A stretch of DNA of 64,000 bases from Rhynchonema sp. JSB1_4 (GCA_030248065.1 JASAMV010007124.1:1-64000), one strand, 5' to 3'. Positions 33,701 to 45,423 are shown, counted from the first letter of the stretch. Notes: generated by a model from the letters alone, not told the origin. Numbers and translations are program-made.

Positions 33701-34303
33701 GAAACCAATTAATTCTTGTCCTTAAGTTTATCACTTTCTGATTTGTCAGTTGTTATGATACATCATTTCGTTGTACTGCTGCTCTTCACAATACAATTGT
33801 TTCGTTCGTAGTGCGTTTTTTGACGTACAGATCGACTTACGCGTCTTACAGATCAGCAACACGGCAGTGAAATTTCTTTGCGCCAAAGGCCACGTGGCGC
33901 GACTGAGTCGTTTAGCGATGCGCGGCTGCGACGTGACCGAGGACATTTTCAACGCAATCAGACGATATCCGTCATTGAAGGTTGGCTATTGTCATTGGAC
34001 AGGAGCAATATGGAAATGACAATGTTGTTCAAGTTGAATGCTTGGTTTGGTGAAGAACGTTGAATGAAGAGAATGATGCTAAAATCAACAGCCGCATTAC
34101 CCCAGGATTTTTATTCAAATCTTCGTTAGAGATTCCTGCAACTGGAAAGGAAAACTTGCCTTTGTTAGTCAAATAGCTGAACAAATCATTCCTTTCGTCG
34201 TCAGCATTTGGATCTACAAATGGTGAAAGCGTTCCAAACGGACGAAGCGCGACGATCGGTGGATGGCGTGGTCAGGGATATGCACATGGAAATACTTACT
34301 TGA
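27705..34303 (+). CDS. F-box/LRR protein resembling the C-terminal half of KDM2 (JHDM1)
   Basis: Exons: 27705-27878, 29556-29657, 29785-29928, 30117-30241, 30492-30612, 31027-31140, 31302-31445, 31559-31711, 31890-31952, 32196-32339, 32426-32488, 32561-32719, 32808-32943, 33128-33291, 33445-33600, 33831-33980 and 34205-34303. All junctions keep phase except 33600/33831, where no standard donor was found. The first half is Q/P-rich and looks disordered. An F-box follows (CEMLWRQCVFRRLKRSELIICAQVCSSW, then VWHTIDLNGKQGI). Leucine-rich repeats come next (VNLVLAWTGISGDDL, LRDLSLAGC, LDSLDLSWAQGV, LKLDGCDIGD, LRSLDVSNC, LSRLAMRGCDV). The IDLN...VNL.L.WTGIS segment closely parallels KDM2A/B, which recruit SKP1. 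No JmjC, CXXC or PHD part is seen in the window; it would have to lie upstream beyond the transposon nest, or be absent. An acidic run (QDDDDDNEEEQ) precedes the F-box. Confidence 0.75.
28253..28913. mobile_element. 661-bp foldback element in F-box gene intron 1
   Basis: The arms start CTTTAAAGCCAGGGTGCAAT on the left and end with the complement ATTGCGCCCCCGCTTTAAAG on the right. They continue inward for about 230-280 bp, sharing TGATCATTTCTTGAAGAGAA and CAGGCAGCTGTGGTTTGGAA. There is no coding capacity. The outer GCTTTAAAGC is itself palindromic. Confidence 0.8.
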
Positions 34304-34454
34304 TTGGTTGTTGTTGGCTGCAACATTTTTTAATCAACATTATGGTGTTTTTTATTCTTGTGTTCTGATAACACTGTACAGGGCGAGTCATGTAGGAACG
34401 CTCCTCTTTGAAGGTCTGGTACCCTGTAGTGCCTCGGTCGCTTAGCGCGAATAG

Positions 34455-34855
34455 TTCATCCGACGAACGCAAAACTCCTATAGTTTTTTGTGTTAAAATT
34501 TTAGTTGACAAAACTTTACCAAGCAGGAGTTATGCCTCGGACGCTGGAAGTTTTGTGATTTTCGACGCGACGATCAGACAGCAGCCTCATTGGTTCATTG
34601 GAGCATAAGCTTGTGGAACGCTTGCATGGTCTTAGTGTCTGCCACTGCCTTTCAGGTTCTTGAAAACGATTATCCTGGTAATCTGTAGGATTTTGCATCG
34701 ATGCACCACATCTAACGTTGAGGTTGCTGTCTCACCGTCGCGTCGAAAATCGTAAATTTTTAGCGTCCGGGATATGACTCCTGCTTGGTGATGATGATAT
34801 TTCGTCAAATGAAATTGCAACACAAAAACACTACGGAAGTTTTCCGATCATTGGA
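34455..34855. mobile_element. Foldback element between F-box gene and SLC30A9
   Basis: The arms are about 130 bp. The left arm contains ACCAAGCAGGAGTTATGCC and GATTTTCGACGCGACG. The right arm contains the complements CGTCGCGTCGAAAATC and GGATATGACTCCTGCTTGGT. Imperfect pairing extends outward to TTTTTTGTGTT and AACACAAAAACA. There is no target duplication that I can fix. Confidence 0.7.
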
Positions 34856-35459
34856 TATGCAATTTACATTAAACGATCCAACAAACGCAGAGTACCACCC
34901 CTTTAAAAGGGTTGCGTTTCTATCTGGGTTGTCCTGAACTTTTCTGGTCATTGCTTAAACGCTTAAACGAAATGTGTGGACCTCTTTTCAGTGGTTGGTG
35001 ACCAAACTGTTTGGTCACTCCTGGTCAATACTAGTTCCAAGCCTGAAAGGATGGTGGCCCCTGTGTACAATCAATCCACATAATAATTGTCACTGCTGAA
35101 TCAGAATCAGCTGCTTGTTCAATAGAATTGTTGATTGCGTGTTTTTGAGTGAAAATTCGGCCGTCGACAAGTGTAAGCAACCTGTTGCTAGTTTTGCGTT
35201 TTATATCTTTCTGTACCCCACAGCGACTCGGTTTCACAAAGAGGTTGTTTCTTAATGGGATTTTCTATCAATTTTTAATGATCGTTCATCACCACTTTTC
35301 TGGGGGGTATCTTGGTCCATGTACTGCATGAGTGAAACTCGTGTGTTCTGAAACAGAAGCTGGTTTAAGAATTTTACACTTTCTTTTTTATTTTTTACTG
35401 CGTTTGAATGCCTATGTGCACTTTTGTTGGTGATCCGTACTAATGGTTGGGGATAAATT

Positions 35460-35886
35460 TTTTAATAAACGAAGTATTCATTGTTATTCATTATTTAAAA
35501 GGGTATGAGCGGTTCCCTTCCTCTACCAGTGAGTTACAGTATTCCATTTCCACAACTCAAAAATAACCATTTTACGTTTAGGGCTGCACCAGATATCCAT
35601 GTTTCGGGTTTTGAAAAGAAAAACCCGAAACACGAAGCATGATAATCGAAAATGTTTCGGTTTTGTCACTCGTAGCTGACGTGAACAATTTATACTGTCA
35701 ATCGAAACATTTTCGATTATTATGCTAAGGGTTTTTTTCAATAGCCGAAACATGGACATAGAAAAAATTTATATTTCGGATTTCGGGTCTATCTGGCCGA
35801 GCCCTTATTCGATGTGCTCACTACCACTTGATGAGCTACACATTGCTTTCGGATTCTCGTGATGTTCCTTCAGTTTTCAGCTGAAC
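35460..35886. other. Upstream region of SLC30A9, palindromic AT-rich stretch
   Basis: ATTTTCGATTAT is repeated inverted (ATAATCGAAAATGTTTCGGTTTT at 35641 and TCGAAACATTTTCGATTATTATG at 35701). CCGAAACATGG also recurs on both sides of 35600-35760. It may be a small MITE close to the gene's 5' end. No promoter motif was identified. Confidence 0.35.
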
Positions 35887-38800
35887 ATGCGTTTATTGCT
35901 CACTGACATCATGTGTGCGTGCAGTCGGCAGCATCTGTGCTGCAAGCCATCAGCTGCAACTATCACCGGGTCGTACATAACTGCCCATCGGAGACTGTCT
36001 CGGATGACTGCTTTACCGTTCAGGTCCTACCTGTCGCAATTGCCCACAAATTGTGCTCTGCGCAGTCGTCTGATCATTAATAATTCACAAAGGACATTTA
36101 GTACGACTAGCAAGCCGTCATCAACCGACAATCCTCCAACCAAACCAGAGCAACCGGCAGCAGCATCGAGTGATAGCGGCAAGACGGGGAGCACACCTCC
36201 TCCGGCTGTGATCGTGTCGTCGCGAGTGCGACTGAAACGATCGTTGCCCATTGATGAGTTCGATGCCAAATACAAATATCGATTGAGCGAACATGATCTG
36301 GACGGACTCAGCTGCTACGTTCGACGCAGCTCGTATCTCGGCGAACCGAAAGTGCGCGTCTTTCGCGAACCCGAAGTCCGGGATCGCGCTATTCAGGTCG
36401 GTGATGTTCATTCGGGACTCATTTGTTGAGAGCTCCACGTCCATTGCGCATTGGTGAAGGAGTCAGTATGCAATTAATTAGTATCTGCTTTCGTGGGTCA
36501 TCTAAGGTTGATTGTTCTGTGTTGCATGTTCCTTTTCATTCTGTGCGTCTCTAACGTCACATCATTGTTCAGGTGCATGGCACACCGCAACGCGTCGATA
36601 AATTAGTGCAAATGTGGGCAAATCTGCAGGTGTGTTTGTGTTGTCGACAGCGATTTTTCGCAATTAGTTGTTTGCATGTATGTCCAACATTTGTATTGCT
36701 GCGATATTAGAATCTTGAGAGCGAGTTGACGATTTTGGGCTATTGCCGTGAAAAATCTGAAAGCTCGAGGTGGAATTCGCTTCCCACCTTCCGATGTTCA
36801 TGTGCAAATAAAAGTTTCGTATTGCACCTAAAATTTATCTGAAAAACTGGTTGCGTGGCCTTGGCGTGCATATGTAGTCATGGCGTGCTCGATGCATTTT
36901 TAATGTGCACCCAAGAACTAATTGACTTTGCAGGGCAAACACTCGAAGGCGCCGCGCAGTTTTCGCAGTCGCGAACGACAGGACGATGTGGATCATCGCA
37001 AAGGAATGCAGTCGGCATCAGGTAGTATAGTAAATTTCCAAATTCGCTGCCGCACAGTAAAATACGCCCCATAGTTAATGTCAGGTTCTAAACCCGAAAA
37101 TCAACTTCCGAAACATTCGGAAGCCAACACACACGCAGCTTGACTGCCAGCCAGGCAGGCTGCGCGCAATGTTTCAGAACCACACATGGTTAGCGTTTGG
37201 GTTTAGAACTGCACATTAACTATTAGGTGTATTTCACTGTGTGGCAGCGAATTTGGAAATTTACTATATCTGTCTACTGTCTTGACTTGATCGTACTGAT
37301 TGATATCTGCTCAAATTGAGTTGAGTAGGATCAGAGATGGTGAGCGGGGGAGGGCGTACCCGACACCTACGCTTTTGTGGGTGCCGATACCCGACATCGC
37401 CCGATCTGATAGACCTTTGCGTTACTACTTACCATGCCAGGTCGTGTTGTGCGTTGGGCAGTGGCGATGAACGCCCTTGATGCAACATCGAAGTATGTCG
37501 GTTGGGGACTGACCGGTTCGAGCAGTATGTTCGCTGAAGCAATGCACGCCACAGCCGACACACTGAATCAGGTTCGTTGGCAGGCGCTCTCCCACGAACA
37601 TTTACTGACTTCTTGACTCCTTGTGCAGTTGGTGCTGGCATTCGGTCTGCAGACGGGCTCCTGGAAACCGTCACCCGCCTATCCGTACGTTCTCGTTTTG
37701 TGCGCACTCGAACTTTCTGCTGTAAACCTGTATATAAGCAATTTGAAAACGCACAAACTACAGGTACGGTTACGGTCAGATGCGCTACGTGACCTCTCTA
37801 ATCAGCGGTGTCGGCATATTCTTTGTCGGCTGTGGTGTGTCGGTCTACCACGGCATCGAATCACTGCTCTGTCCACATGAACTGGAGCCGCTCAGTTGGG
37901 TTAGCGATCGGCATTTGGCATTTCGTGTTTTTTATTTCAACTGTTATTGGCAAAATGTTTCTCTGTTAATCATATTGGTCTGGCTGCTTGCAGGCACTCG
38001 TAATTCTCACCGGCTCGATGCTGTTTCAGTCAAGTTAGAACCTTCAGCTGAGTTTCTTGTCTGTTGAACGACAATAATTTGAATATTTTAACTTCGCTCA
38101 CTACCCCTGCTGCTGTCGTACAACAACATCCATGTATTTCCCCAGGCTCTCTCTATCGCGCTTATCGAGCCCAACGCAACAAAGCGATGCAGAACGGCAT
38201 GACCGTCTGGCAATACGGTACCCACTGTCTGCATTAATTTTATCCCAAAGAAATTTCCATTAAAAATGATGGTTGTTTGCAGTCAATTCTGGTCAAGACC
38301 CAACCGTTAATGTTGTGCTGATGGAAGATCTGATCGCTGTCAGTGGTGTGCTGATCGCATTCAGTGAGTTTAGAAAGGTCGGGGTTTGTCTTGAAAGGTA
38401 TTGGGTGGATCTTTTCGATTCAGGCAGCTCAGTTCCGAATATTTACTGATCGACAGCCCGAAGTACCAGACGACAATACTCTTGCGTTTGGTTGTTGCAG
38501 CGTCGATTTGTTGTTCGGTCTACCTGCAGTCACCCATACCGGATGCGATTGGCAGTATCGTGATTGGCGGACTGATGGGCTCTGTGGCGTCCTACATCAT
38601 CAAAACGAACACCATGTACCTGCTCGGACAGTGAGTTGGTCTGGCTGCTTCGCTGATATTTCATCGATGGCTCGCGTTTTACACCACAACATTCTGAACT
38701 TGCCTTATATTGTTGCAGGTCCGTTTCTCCCGAACGAAGAGAAGAAATCATTCGCGATCTAAAAACTGATCATATAATCACGTTAGTGCAGTAGGTACAG

Positions 38801-39466
38801 TTGCAGTTGTGTCTGCATGGAGATCATTCTAAAGGGTCCCCGAAATGCAAAACGTCAACTGACCACCCAACCATAAGTTCTGCTTTTGTGAACCATGGCC
38901 GGTCACTGTTCATTTAGGTCTGTGCACGACGTGAAAGCGACGTCGGTGGGTCCGGGACAGATTCGATTGAAGGCCGAGGTCGACTTTGATGGTGCTGCAA
39001 TTATGGACGCGTATCTGCGTGATCACTCGATTCAGGATTTGAGACAGGTGAGTGGTCACGGAAGTGATGGGCGACAAAACGGTGGTAGAATGCCACTTAT
39101 GGTATCTGGGACAATGTCAAGAGGCATACGTTGCCGCAAAGAACAACTGTTTAGTCGGCTTGCCTTCAAATTTCTATGTTGTGCTGCGTGCTCAATGACA
39201 CTTCACACTTTGCAGCGCTTTATATCAGCCGCCGAACGTGAGCATGAATTGCACGCGCTCATGTGCGAAGTTGGCGAAGGGATTATGGATCAATTGGGCA
39301 AGGAAGTCGACAGAGTCGAGACTGAATTGAAAGCAAGGGGTTTCTTTGCTTGTTTGTTTACGTAAGACAGCCGCGTCGAATACTATCTGTAATGTAACTC
39401 AAGCCCTTTCTTGGTTTTCAGCACAAACATCCCTACATCAGACATACTGATCTGGAACCGTTATGA
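35887..39466 (+). CDS. SLC30A9: Mitochondrial zinc transporter SLC30A9 (ZnT9) orthologue
   Basis: Fourteen exons join in phase: 35887-36396, 36573-36629, 36934-37021, 37441-37571, 37629-37684, 37764-37899, 37994-38033, 38146-38217, 38283-38363, 38501-38630, 38719-38781, 38918-39047, 39216-39332 and 39422-39466. The product has 551 residues; the vertebrate protein is about 570. A basic, Ser/Thr-rich N-terminus suits mitochondrial import. The SLC30A9-specific region (FDAKYKYRLSEHDLDGL) precedes the cation-efflux core with helices ALDATSKYVGWGLTGSSSMF, MRYVTSLISGVGIFF and VLMEDLIAVSGVLIAF. In the core, HATAD carries the metal-site His/Asp of the family. The C-terminal HDVKATSVGPGQIRLKAEVDFDG and EVDRVETELK match the family. 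It exports zinc from the mitochondrial matrix. The last intron starts GC (AAA|GCAAGG). MITEs lie in intron 3. Confidence 0.95.
37024..37269. mobile_element. MITE family A, copy 2, in SLC30A9 intron 3
   Basis: Terminal inverted repeats of about 75 bp start TATAGTAAATTTCCAAATTC and end with the complement GAATTTGGAAATTTACTATA. The internal GTTCTAAACCC and CAGCCAGGCAGGCTG resemble copy 1 at 3034-3278. It begins 2-3 bp after the exon 3 donor. Confidence 0.8.
37331..37411. repeat. Short CCGACA-type element in SLC30A9 intron 3
   Basis: ATCAGAGATGGTGAGCGGGG on the left and CGACATCGCCCGATCTGAT on the right pair imperfectly. Between them, ACCCGACACC and CCCGACATC match the array at 4195-4650. It lies about 30 bp upstream of exon 4. 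Confidence 0.45.
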
Positions 39467-40391
39467 TCACGCATCAGGAAGACATAGCTGAGTCGATGTT
39501 GTCGGTTGTGGCCGAATCTTCTGGGCTATTGTTTTAGGAACATGGTATTATTAGGCCTCATTCAGGGACTTGCCATTATTTTCCGTAAGGCACACAAAAA
39601 TGACGCGCTAATTGCAACTCGTAACTGACTTTCCTCATCCCTATTCCTTTGTTGTGATTGATGTGTTGATATCGAACATTCCTGTTGCTAAAGCTTGTGC
39701 TGCTGCGGCCTTGAGCTTGTCAAATGTTCCGCAGTGTGTGTTTTTGTAGGCCCCGTTTTCTCTGCTTTAGCTTTCCAAATTCCTTCCATACAGATCTTCT
39801 GTATATAGGCATCGATTGTTTTATTGTTCGCCGTAACTTATTGTCCATGTAAAATTAGGAAAACAATACGTTATGTACAGAATAATTATAATAATAAATG
39901 CAAACGAAAATGCTGCCAAAATGATTGAAAATTATTGACGATCAACTGCACACGAGAAAATCGGACGGCGTGTGAGGCGCGGAGGCAAACGTGAAGTGGC
40001 CAATTACACAAGCGTGCACAGAAAACGAGGTGACAAGAAATGGATATGAAACAATTATTGCGCCATGCCTGAGTACAGCTCGAGTCCTCTGTGCGTCTGC
40101 TCAACTCTGGCTAGTCTGGCGTCGTTGTCAAGAAACTGCAGGAATTGCAACCAGCCGTTGGACCAAACCTGTGAAACATTGCTGTTTGGCCTTGATGTTT
40201 ACACCAGCATGTGCTTTAGTAGCTTCAAGGCTAGACTGACTGGACCGGGTCGGACCTGCTGATCAGGGCCGGCCCAAACTGACAGAAACAAAAGTATAGG
40301 TCTCTTTTTGTGGACCAAGCGCCACTGATACTTTTTCCAGTTGGGCAGGATCCCGGTACTGTCGGAGAGGTCTGTTTACTCTGGAAGTACC
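39467..40391. other. Convergent intergenic region between SLC30A9 and aladin
   Basis: This region holds the 3' ends of two convergent genes. An AATAAA near 39892 could serve SLC30A9. Short frames at 40.0-40.25 kb show no domain or splice logic. Confidence 0.35.
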
Positions 40392-43299
40392 TCAGAATGG
40401 AAACGGCTCCTCAGATATTTTTGTGTCAAATGAATCTGTAATCCAAAGATGGAACAATACTTTGGCGACCAAAGACAAACAACATACAATGCTGAGTGCG
40501 TGTTTGTGCATCGATGTGCCAAACGCAACGAATTCGGCCAACGCACCACGTGGCCCACGACACAGCCCGCTGGAACGCAATTGTGATCAGTCGCTTGACA
40601 TAATACGCTGACCTAATACATGGATAAAACAGGGACTCACAAGCAATTCAGTTGCAACAACGGTTTGGCAGATAGGGTGAACAGCGCAACCAGTTCGGGT
40701 GAGTCTGCAAAATCGGGAAATAAATGCTTCGACTCATCAGCCAAACTGCGCTGAAAGTTGGCAACGAGTGAAAATGGTCACCTTTGAACACAACAGCAAC
40801 TATAGAGCCATCGGCATTGATATCGATCTGATGCACCACACCACCCACTCGTTGACCGTCGATCGAACACATGGGTGTGGTGTCGAACAGCTGGCTCGCT
40901 GATGTTTCACCAACAAAAGATGCGCTGCAAAACAACAATATATCCACACAGTGGCAGTGAACAAATTACTGTTGCTATTACATTTACTTATTTCGTGGAG
41001 TGCTTGAACTATAATTAGAATTAAGACATAACTAGAATTAGAAAATATTCTGGCCGATGTTGTAATCAATCGCGTTTCAAAATAGCAAACTAACTGTGTC
41101 GGCGAGGAAGTCGACTGAAACCTCAAGCCGTACAAAAATGTTGATTGATCGGTTGAGAAGACCAGAGCGCTGAAAACAAAACGGTAATATGCCTGGCGCA
41201 GCTCAAATCCACGAGGGCTGCATGAAACACCGGTTTTATAAAAAAGGTTGACTGTGCCAAACGGACATTGTTTGAGATTTTGCAGACGTAAGTGAGAGCG
41301 TATGCCTGAGACAAGATGTAAGCGATTGTCTAGAATAGTAACGTCTCAGCTACATCCCCGTTGTTTTTGATCACGCAAATTCGCCCACTCAACAACCTGT
41401 CATCTCTGGTCCACGCCACGGCATTCGCATTTCCCTCCAATTGATCCCACGTTTCAAAGTTCCATTTTACCGTATCCACGACACTGCAACAAACAGCCAT
41501 CGGTAAAAAACTCGTCAGAAATGGGGCAGCAGCAGAAACCGAAATTCGGACTTTATCTTGCTGTTGACGGTGGACACGAATAATTTGTGTCCGGAATTCG
41601 AGAATTTCAATCGAAGCACACCGCGTCCGGCGACGGCCAAACGTCTGGGCCGAGAGGACGCCTCCATCTGTGTTTGCAAGCAGAGCGCGTCGTAGATCTG
41701 GCGATAATTATCACAAATTTTATGGTTTTACTTTTAGTTTTCAATAAGATACAATTTTTGCGAACCAATTAAAGCGAAACTACAAATGACATGACATGTA
41801 AGCAATCAACAACCAACCAATATTGTGCTCGATGTCGGGGCACTTGCGATCAGTTGGGCGCCATTCGGATGCCATAAAAGTTGGGTGATCGGACACACAA
41901 AGGTGTCGAACACACGCGCACATGATGGCGGTGGTCTGTGGTACACACATGTATGGCTTGGCAAACACCAGGCGGTAAGGTAATGGCACGACTTGGCCGG
42001 TTATCGCATCGGAGACATAAACAACAACAGCAAACGGTCTACTGACCTCAATGATATCGAGTTCATATCCAATATCCACAATAGAATACAGTCAACACAT
42101 GCCACAGCCAGCACGTTGGAGTTGTACGGCCTGAGATGACGTAATTTTGAGTTTTCTGGTACTTGAGATCTCAGCGACGAGCTCAATCCAGCACAACCCA
42201 CTCACTTCCACGCCATGTCAGCCACTTTCGTCTGTCTGCGATGTCTGAGTGTGAGTGGTTGCGGGTGTTGATTGACCGGCAGCATGTACACACGAACGTA
42301 GTCCGAGCGGTGACACATGGCCAGGCGCGTGCCATTCGGATGCCACGCAATGCATCGCAACCAGTTGGAACGCCTGCGTCAAATCGTCAGGCTTTTGTAT
42401 CTGGACTTGTTGGTGCCTGCCGATGGCAATGTGCCTGCCATTTAGTGGGCCAGAAAGAAGCAAAATAATCAAAATAATGAACAGAAGCTTACGCCAGTAC
42501 AGGCAGAAGTACGACCCTGCCACGTCTGATTTGACACATGGTTAATTGTCATCAACAGCTGACAATGACAGAATTTCGGAATCAAGCACTTACCAATTGA
42601 GAACAGCCGAATTTTGGGCGACCAATTCCTCGAGATTCGATAACCGGTGCGGGAAGGACAAGACAATGTTGCACTTGAAAAAATGTTGGGAAAATGAACA
42701 ACTGATCAATTAGCCAACCGAGTTGGGCAACGTGACTGGCAGATAATTGGTGACGAATTGTGCAGCTGAGTCAAACCATGCACATAACGAATTGAGCACA
42801 CGCAGATTGCATTGATGACGACAGTAGTCCAGCACGCCATAAACACCTTTGGCGCACCTGAACAGAAGCAAAAAATGAAATTAAAAACGAAATTCTGGGT
42901 TTGCAAGCTATCTAATTGACACTGTCATTCACGGCAATTGACGCATCGGCCAGATCGCCTTCATTTAATTGAACAGACAATGTAACGTTATGTCAAGCAC
43001 CAAACAATTGACCACAAAATCGGCGCCAATCGCACCAAATGTCATATAGTTGTTGGCAGATTGAGCGTTCATGATGTGCTGCAGCAGCGATGATTGAGCT
43101 CAGGTCATTGCGTGACAACGAGTGATGTACACCAACCATCTGTGAACGGCACAGTTGCGGGTAAGCGAAACTCTGCAGCAGAAAAAATATATGATTGCAT
43201 TGCACGGCGTGGCTGGGTGAAAACTTATCATTCAGATTTACTGTGATGCCACGACGCCCACATTGCCGACGCAATAAACTAACTGACTAGCGCCCACAT
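40392..43299 (-). CDS. AAAS: Aladin (AAAS), WD-repeat nucleoporin
   Basis: Twelve exons join in phase: 43288-43299 (MWAL only), 43036-43172, 42719-42857, 42594-42673, 42206-42373, 42047-42130, 41818-41935, 41552-41697, 41397-41483, 40782-40924, 40641-40704 and 40392-40569, giving 451 residues. Aladin hallmarks include the pre-WD helix (IWCAKGVYGVLDY, FPHRLSNLEELVAQNSAVLNW). WD blades follow: LRCIAWHPNGTRLAM, PYNSNVLAVACVDCILLWILD, ITQLLWHPNGAQLIASAP, RGVLRLKFSNSGHKLFVST, GGVVHQIDINADGSIVAVVFKG and PRGALAEFVAFGTS. Aladin sits at the nuclear pore near NDC1 and at spindle poles. The vertebrate form is about 546 residues, so the C-terminus is short here. The 4-codon first exon was chosen because it alone gives an ATG, a GTCAGT donor and the right phase. 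The donor at 41551 (GTCCGA) is weak. Confidence 0.9.
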
Positions 43300-43364
43300 T
43301 GAAAACTGGAGTTTCTCCGCTGGTTTTTACAAGCGCACCAAAAAGATTACATTGAATGATGTCA

Positions 43365-45423
43365 CTATCTAGCTTGCAGTTTGGCCATACTGGTTTCACT
43401 GACCGCGTCCTCCTTCTCCATCTGCAACACATTGTTGAGCGAATCAAACAAAAAACGTCCGGCGACCACGGCCTTGGTAACGTGACCGGCTTCGGGCGTC
43501 GTCGGTTCGAGCTCAGACCAGGACATGATCCTGTGACTGAATTAGATCCATTATTGTCTTTGACATGCCCTTTTGATGAGAAATGCGGGTTAAATTGCCA
43601 CAAAGGAAAGAGCAAGGACCAAAAGTGCTCTTTTCGTTCGACATATCAACCAAAAACACGCTTGTATTATACCCCACGTTACAAGTGACACGCACCCTTT
43701 CTCTTTGGAAATCATATCGCCTGAAAGATCGAAATACCGCGAAAAGTAAACCGATTCATTCAACCGGCAATGGGCAAACCACAGCGTGCAGTGCACCAAT
43801 TAACGAAACTGCGAAGCAGCGTTAAAGATTTATTGCCTGACACATTCACAGCCAAACAACAAATTGGTTTGAGCAAAAATCAAGCGACACCAAATGCGAC
43901 ATTTCGAGGAAAACAATTTCTGTCATCTTTTTCGCCTTTTCGTATACTCGTACTTCAGTCGACTCCAGCACCCGAGCGCCGAACACCGTAGGAAATCGCT
44001 GCGCAGCTGTTGCGATAAATCGTACTGTTGTCTAAAAAAGAAACGTACTTTTTGACGTCACGTGTACTTACATATACATGGCTGACATCAAACCAGTGCT
44101 GTGGCTACTTTGGCGAGGCGTGCAGGGGTTTTAGGTGTACATGGAATTGGGGGGCTCATTTGGGGTGGCGTGGGTGGGGGTGGGTAGGGGAGCGGAAGAT
44201 TTTGTGGGGCGGATTGTACATCATACAGGTTTTTCGTAAATTTTTATGTGTTAAAAAGTACAATTGATTTTTTAGCACTTTTAAGAGTTTTCGGTCGAAA
44301 TTCGAGCATTTTTGACCAAAAAAATATCATTTTGAGAGTAAATAGAGGCGGGTAGGAGGGGGTAGTGTACCAGGTTGGGGCGGCGTAGGATAACATTTGG
44401 GGGGGGGCCAGCCACAGCGCTGCATAAAATAATACCATAACCAGTCACAAAATACAGTAGGAAATCAAATCAAGAACGAACGCACCTGATAATGTACTTT
44501 GCGGTTCGCAACCACCCGCGTTGTGCGTGACTGAGCGCTATGAATAGTTGGCAACGCGACACCAACACCGGGTCACCGAGACGAAACGCGACTTGCAGTT
44601 GTTTGACGGAACACTGTGCCGCCAGCAATGCCTTCAGAGGTCCATAAACTCAATTCAGCTGCGGTTTTTTAAATATGAACTGAGAAAAACTCAACGCACA
44701 AATTTTGCGTCGTATTCGCCCAACGACGAAAACGCGCCGCCCAACGTTGACAGCCACCACATGAGACGTTCGAGGCTCAAACTCTCATTCACAAGCACAA
44801 TGAAACGTGAACATCTGAAAGATAGGAATTTTGCACTGCACAATTTGAACGCTGCACAGTTTGAATTTTGCCAATGCAACCAACCCTGCATAGTCCAACG
44901 GAAATCTGGGCGCGTCAGTTAGCAACACGATTTCTCTGAACAACAACGCTTTGCTTCCGCCAAGTGTCAGTTCATGGTTAATTTGTCCTTCAATTGTTGA
45001 ACAAAAGTTTTTGCGCGCGATCGGGCTGCGTTCGAGAATGTACAGAAACTGACAGAAATCCAGGGCATCAATAGCGACGATTGAATGCAGCTTTGAACGA
45101 CGGTGCCGTTTGCAAAATCCATTTGCCAGCGCTCGGTGGCCGTTTCTGGTTTTTGCCTTTTCATGTGCCGAACGACAAGCAGACACGGCCGACACACCTG
45201 TGTCGCTCACGTAAATTTCGTGTAAGTAGTAATGACGAGTCAGTGACACCGTGTGCTTGTTCGCGGCGATTGATTGTAGCCTGACAGCCGAAACGGTGTG
45301 AATCTGAATTAAGAGTCTCGTGTTCGTTCTGCTGACGTCGTCCTCCTCGGCATCAGGGGCATAACAGCTGTTCTCGTTCATCGTCTTCTTGCACCGCCGT
45401 TGGGCTGGTCGTTCAATGTACAT
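43365..45423 (-). CDS. Unnamed conserved-looking helical protein
   Basis: Four exons join in phase: 44885-45423, 44700-44814, 44486-44631 and 43365-43530, giving 321 residues. I do not recognise the family. The middle (REIVLLTDAPRFPLDYAG, LERLMWWLSTLGGAFSSLGE, VKQLQVAFRLGDPVLVSRCQLFIALSHAQRGWLRTAKYIIR) reads like paired amphipathic helices of a TPR-like fold. The end (GRFLFDSLNNVLQMEKEDA) is also helical. There is no signal peptide or membrane segment. The first exon may hide an intron, because its N-terminal half (45400-45050) is less protein-like and another frame is open there. The stop codon is 65 bp before the aladin ATG on the same strand. A 329-bp transposon lies in its last intron. 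Confidence 0.6.
44094..44422. mobile_element. hAT-like element in last intron of the 43-45 kb gene
   Basis: The ends CAGTGCTGTGGCTA and CAGCCACAGCGCTG are inverted. Flanking octamers CATCAAAC (44086-44093) and CATAAAAT (44423-44430) agree at 6 of 8. GGGGTGGGTAGGGG-type runs lie inside both ends. Confidence 0.6.

Noticed and set aside
41936..42046. VYVSDAITGQVVPLPY in an aladin intron, resembling a WD-repeat segment of vertebrate aladin
   Set aside because: The flanking exons join in phase and align to the family without it. Including it breaks the frame. It is probably coincidence.
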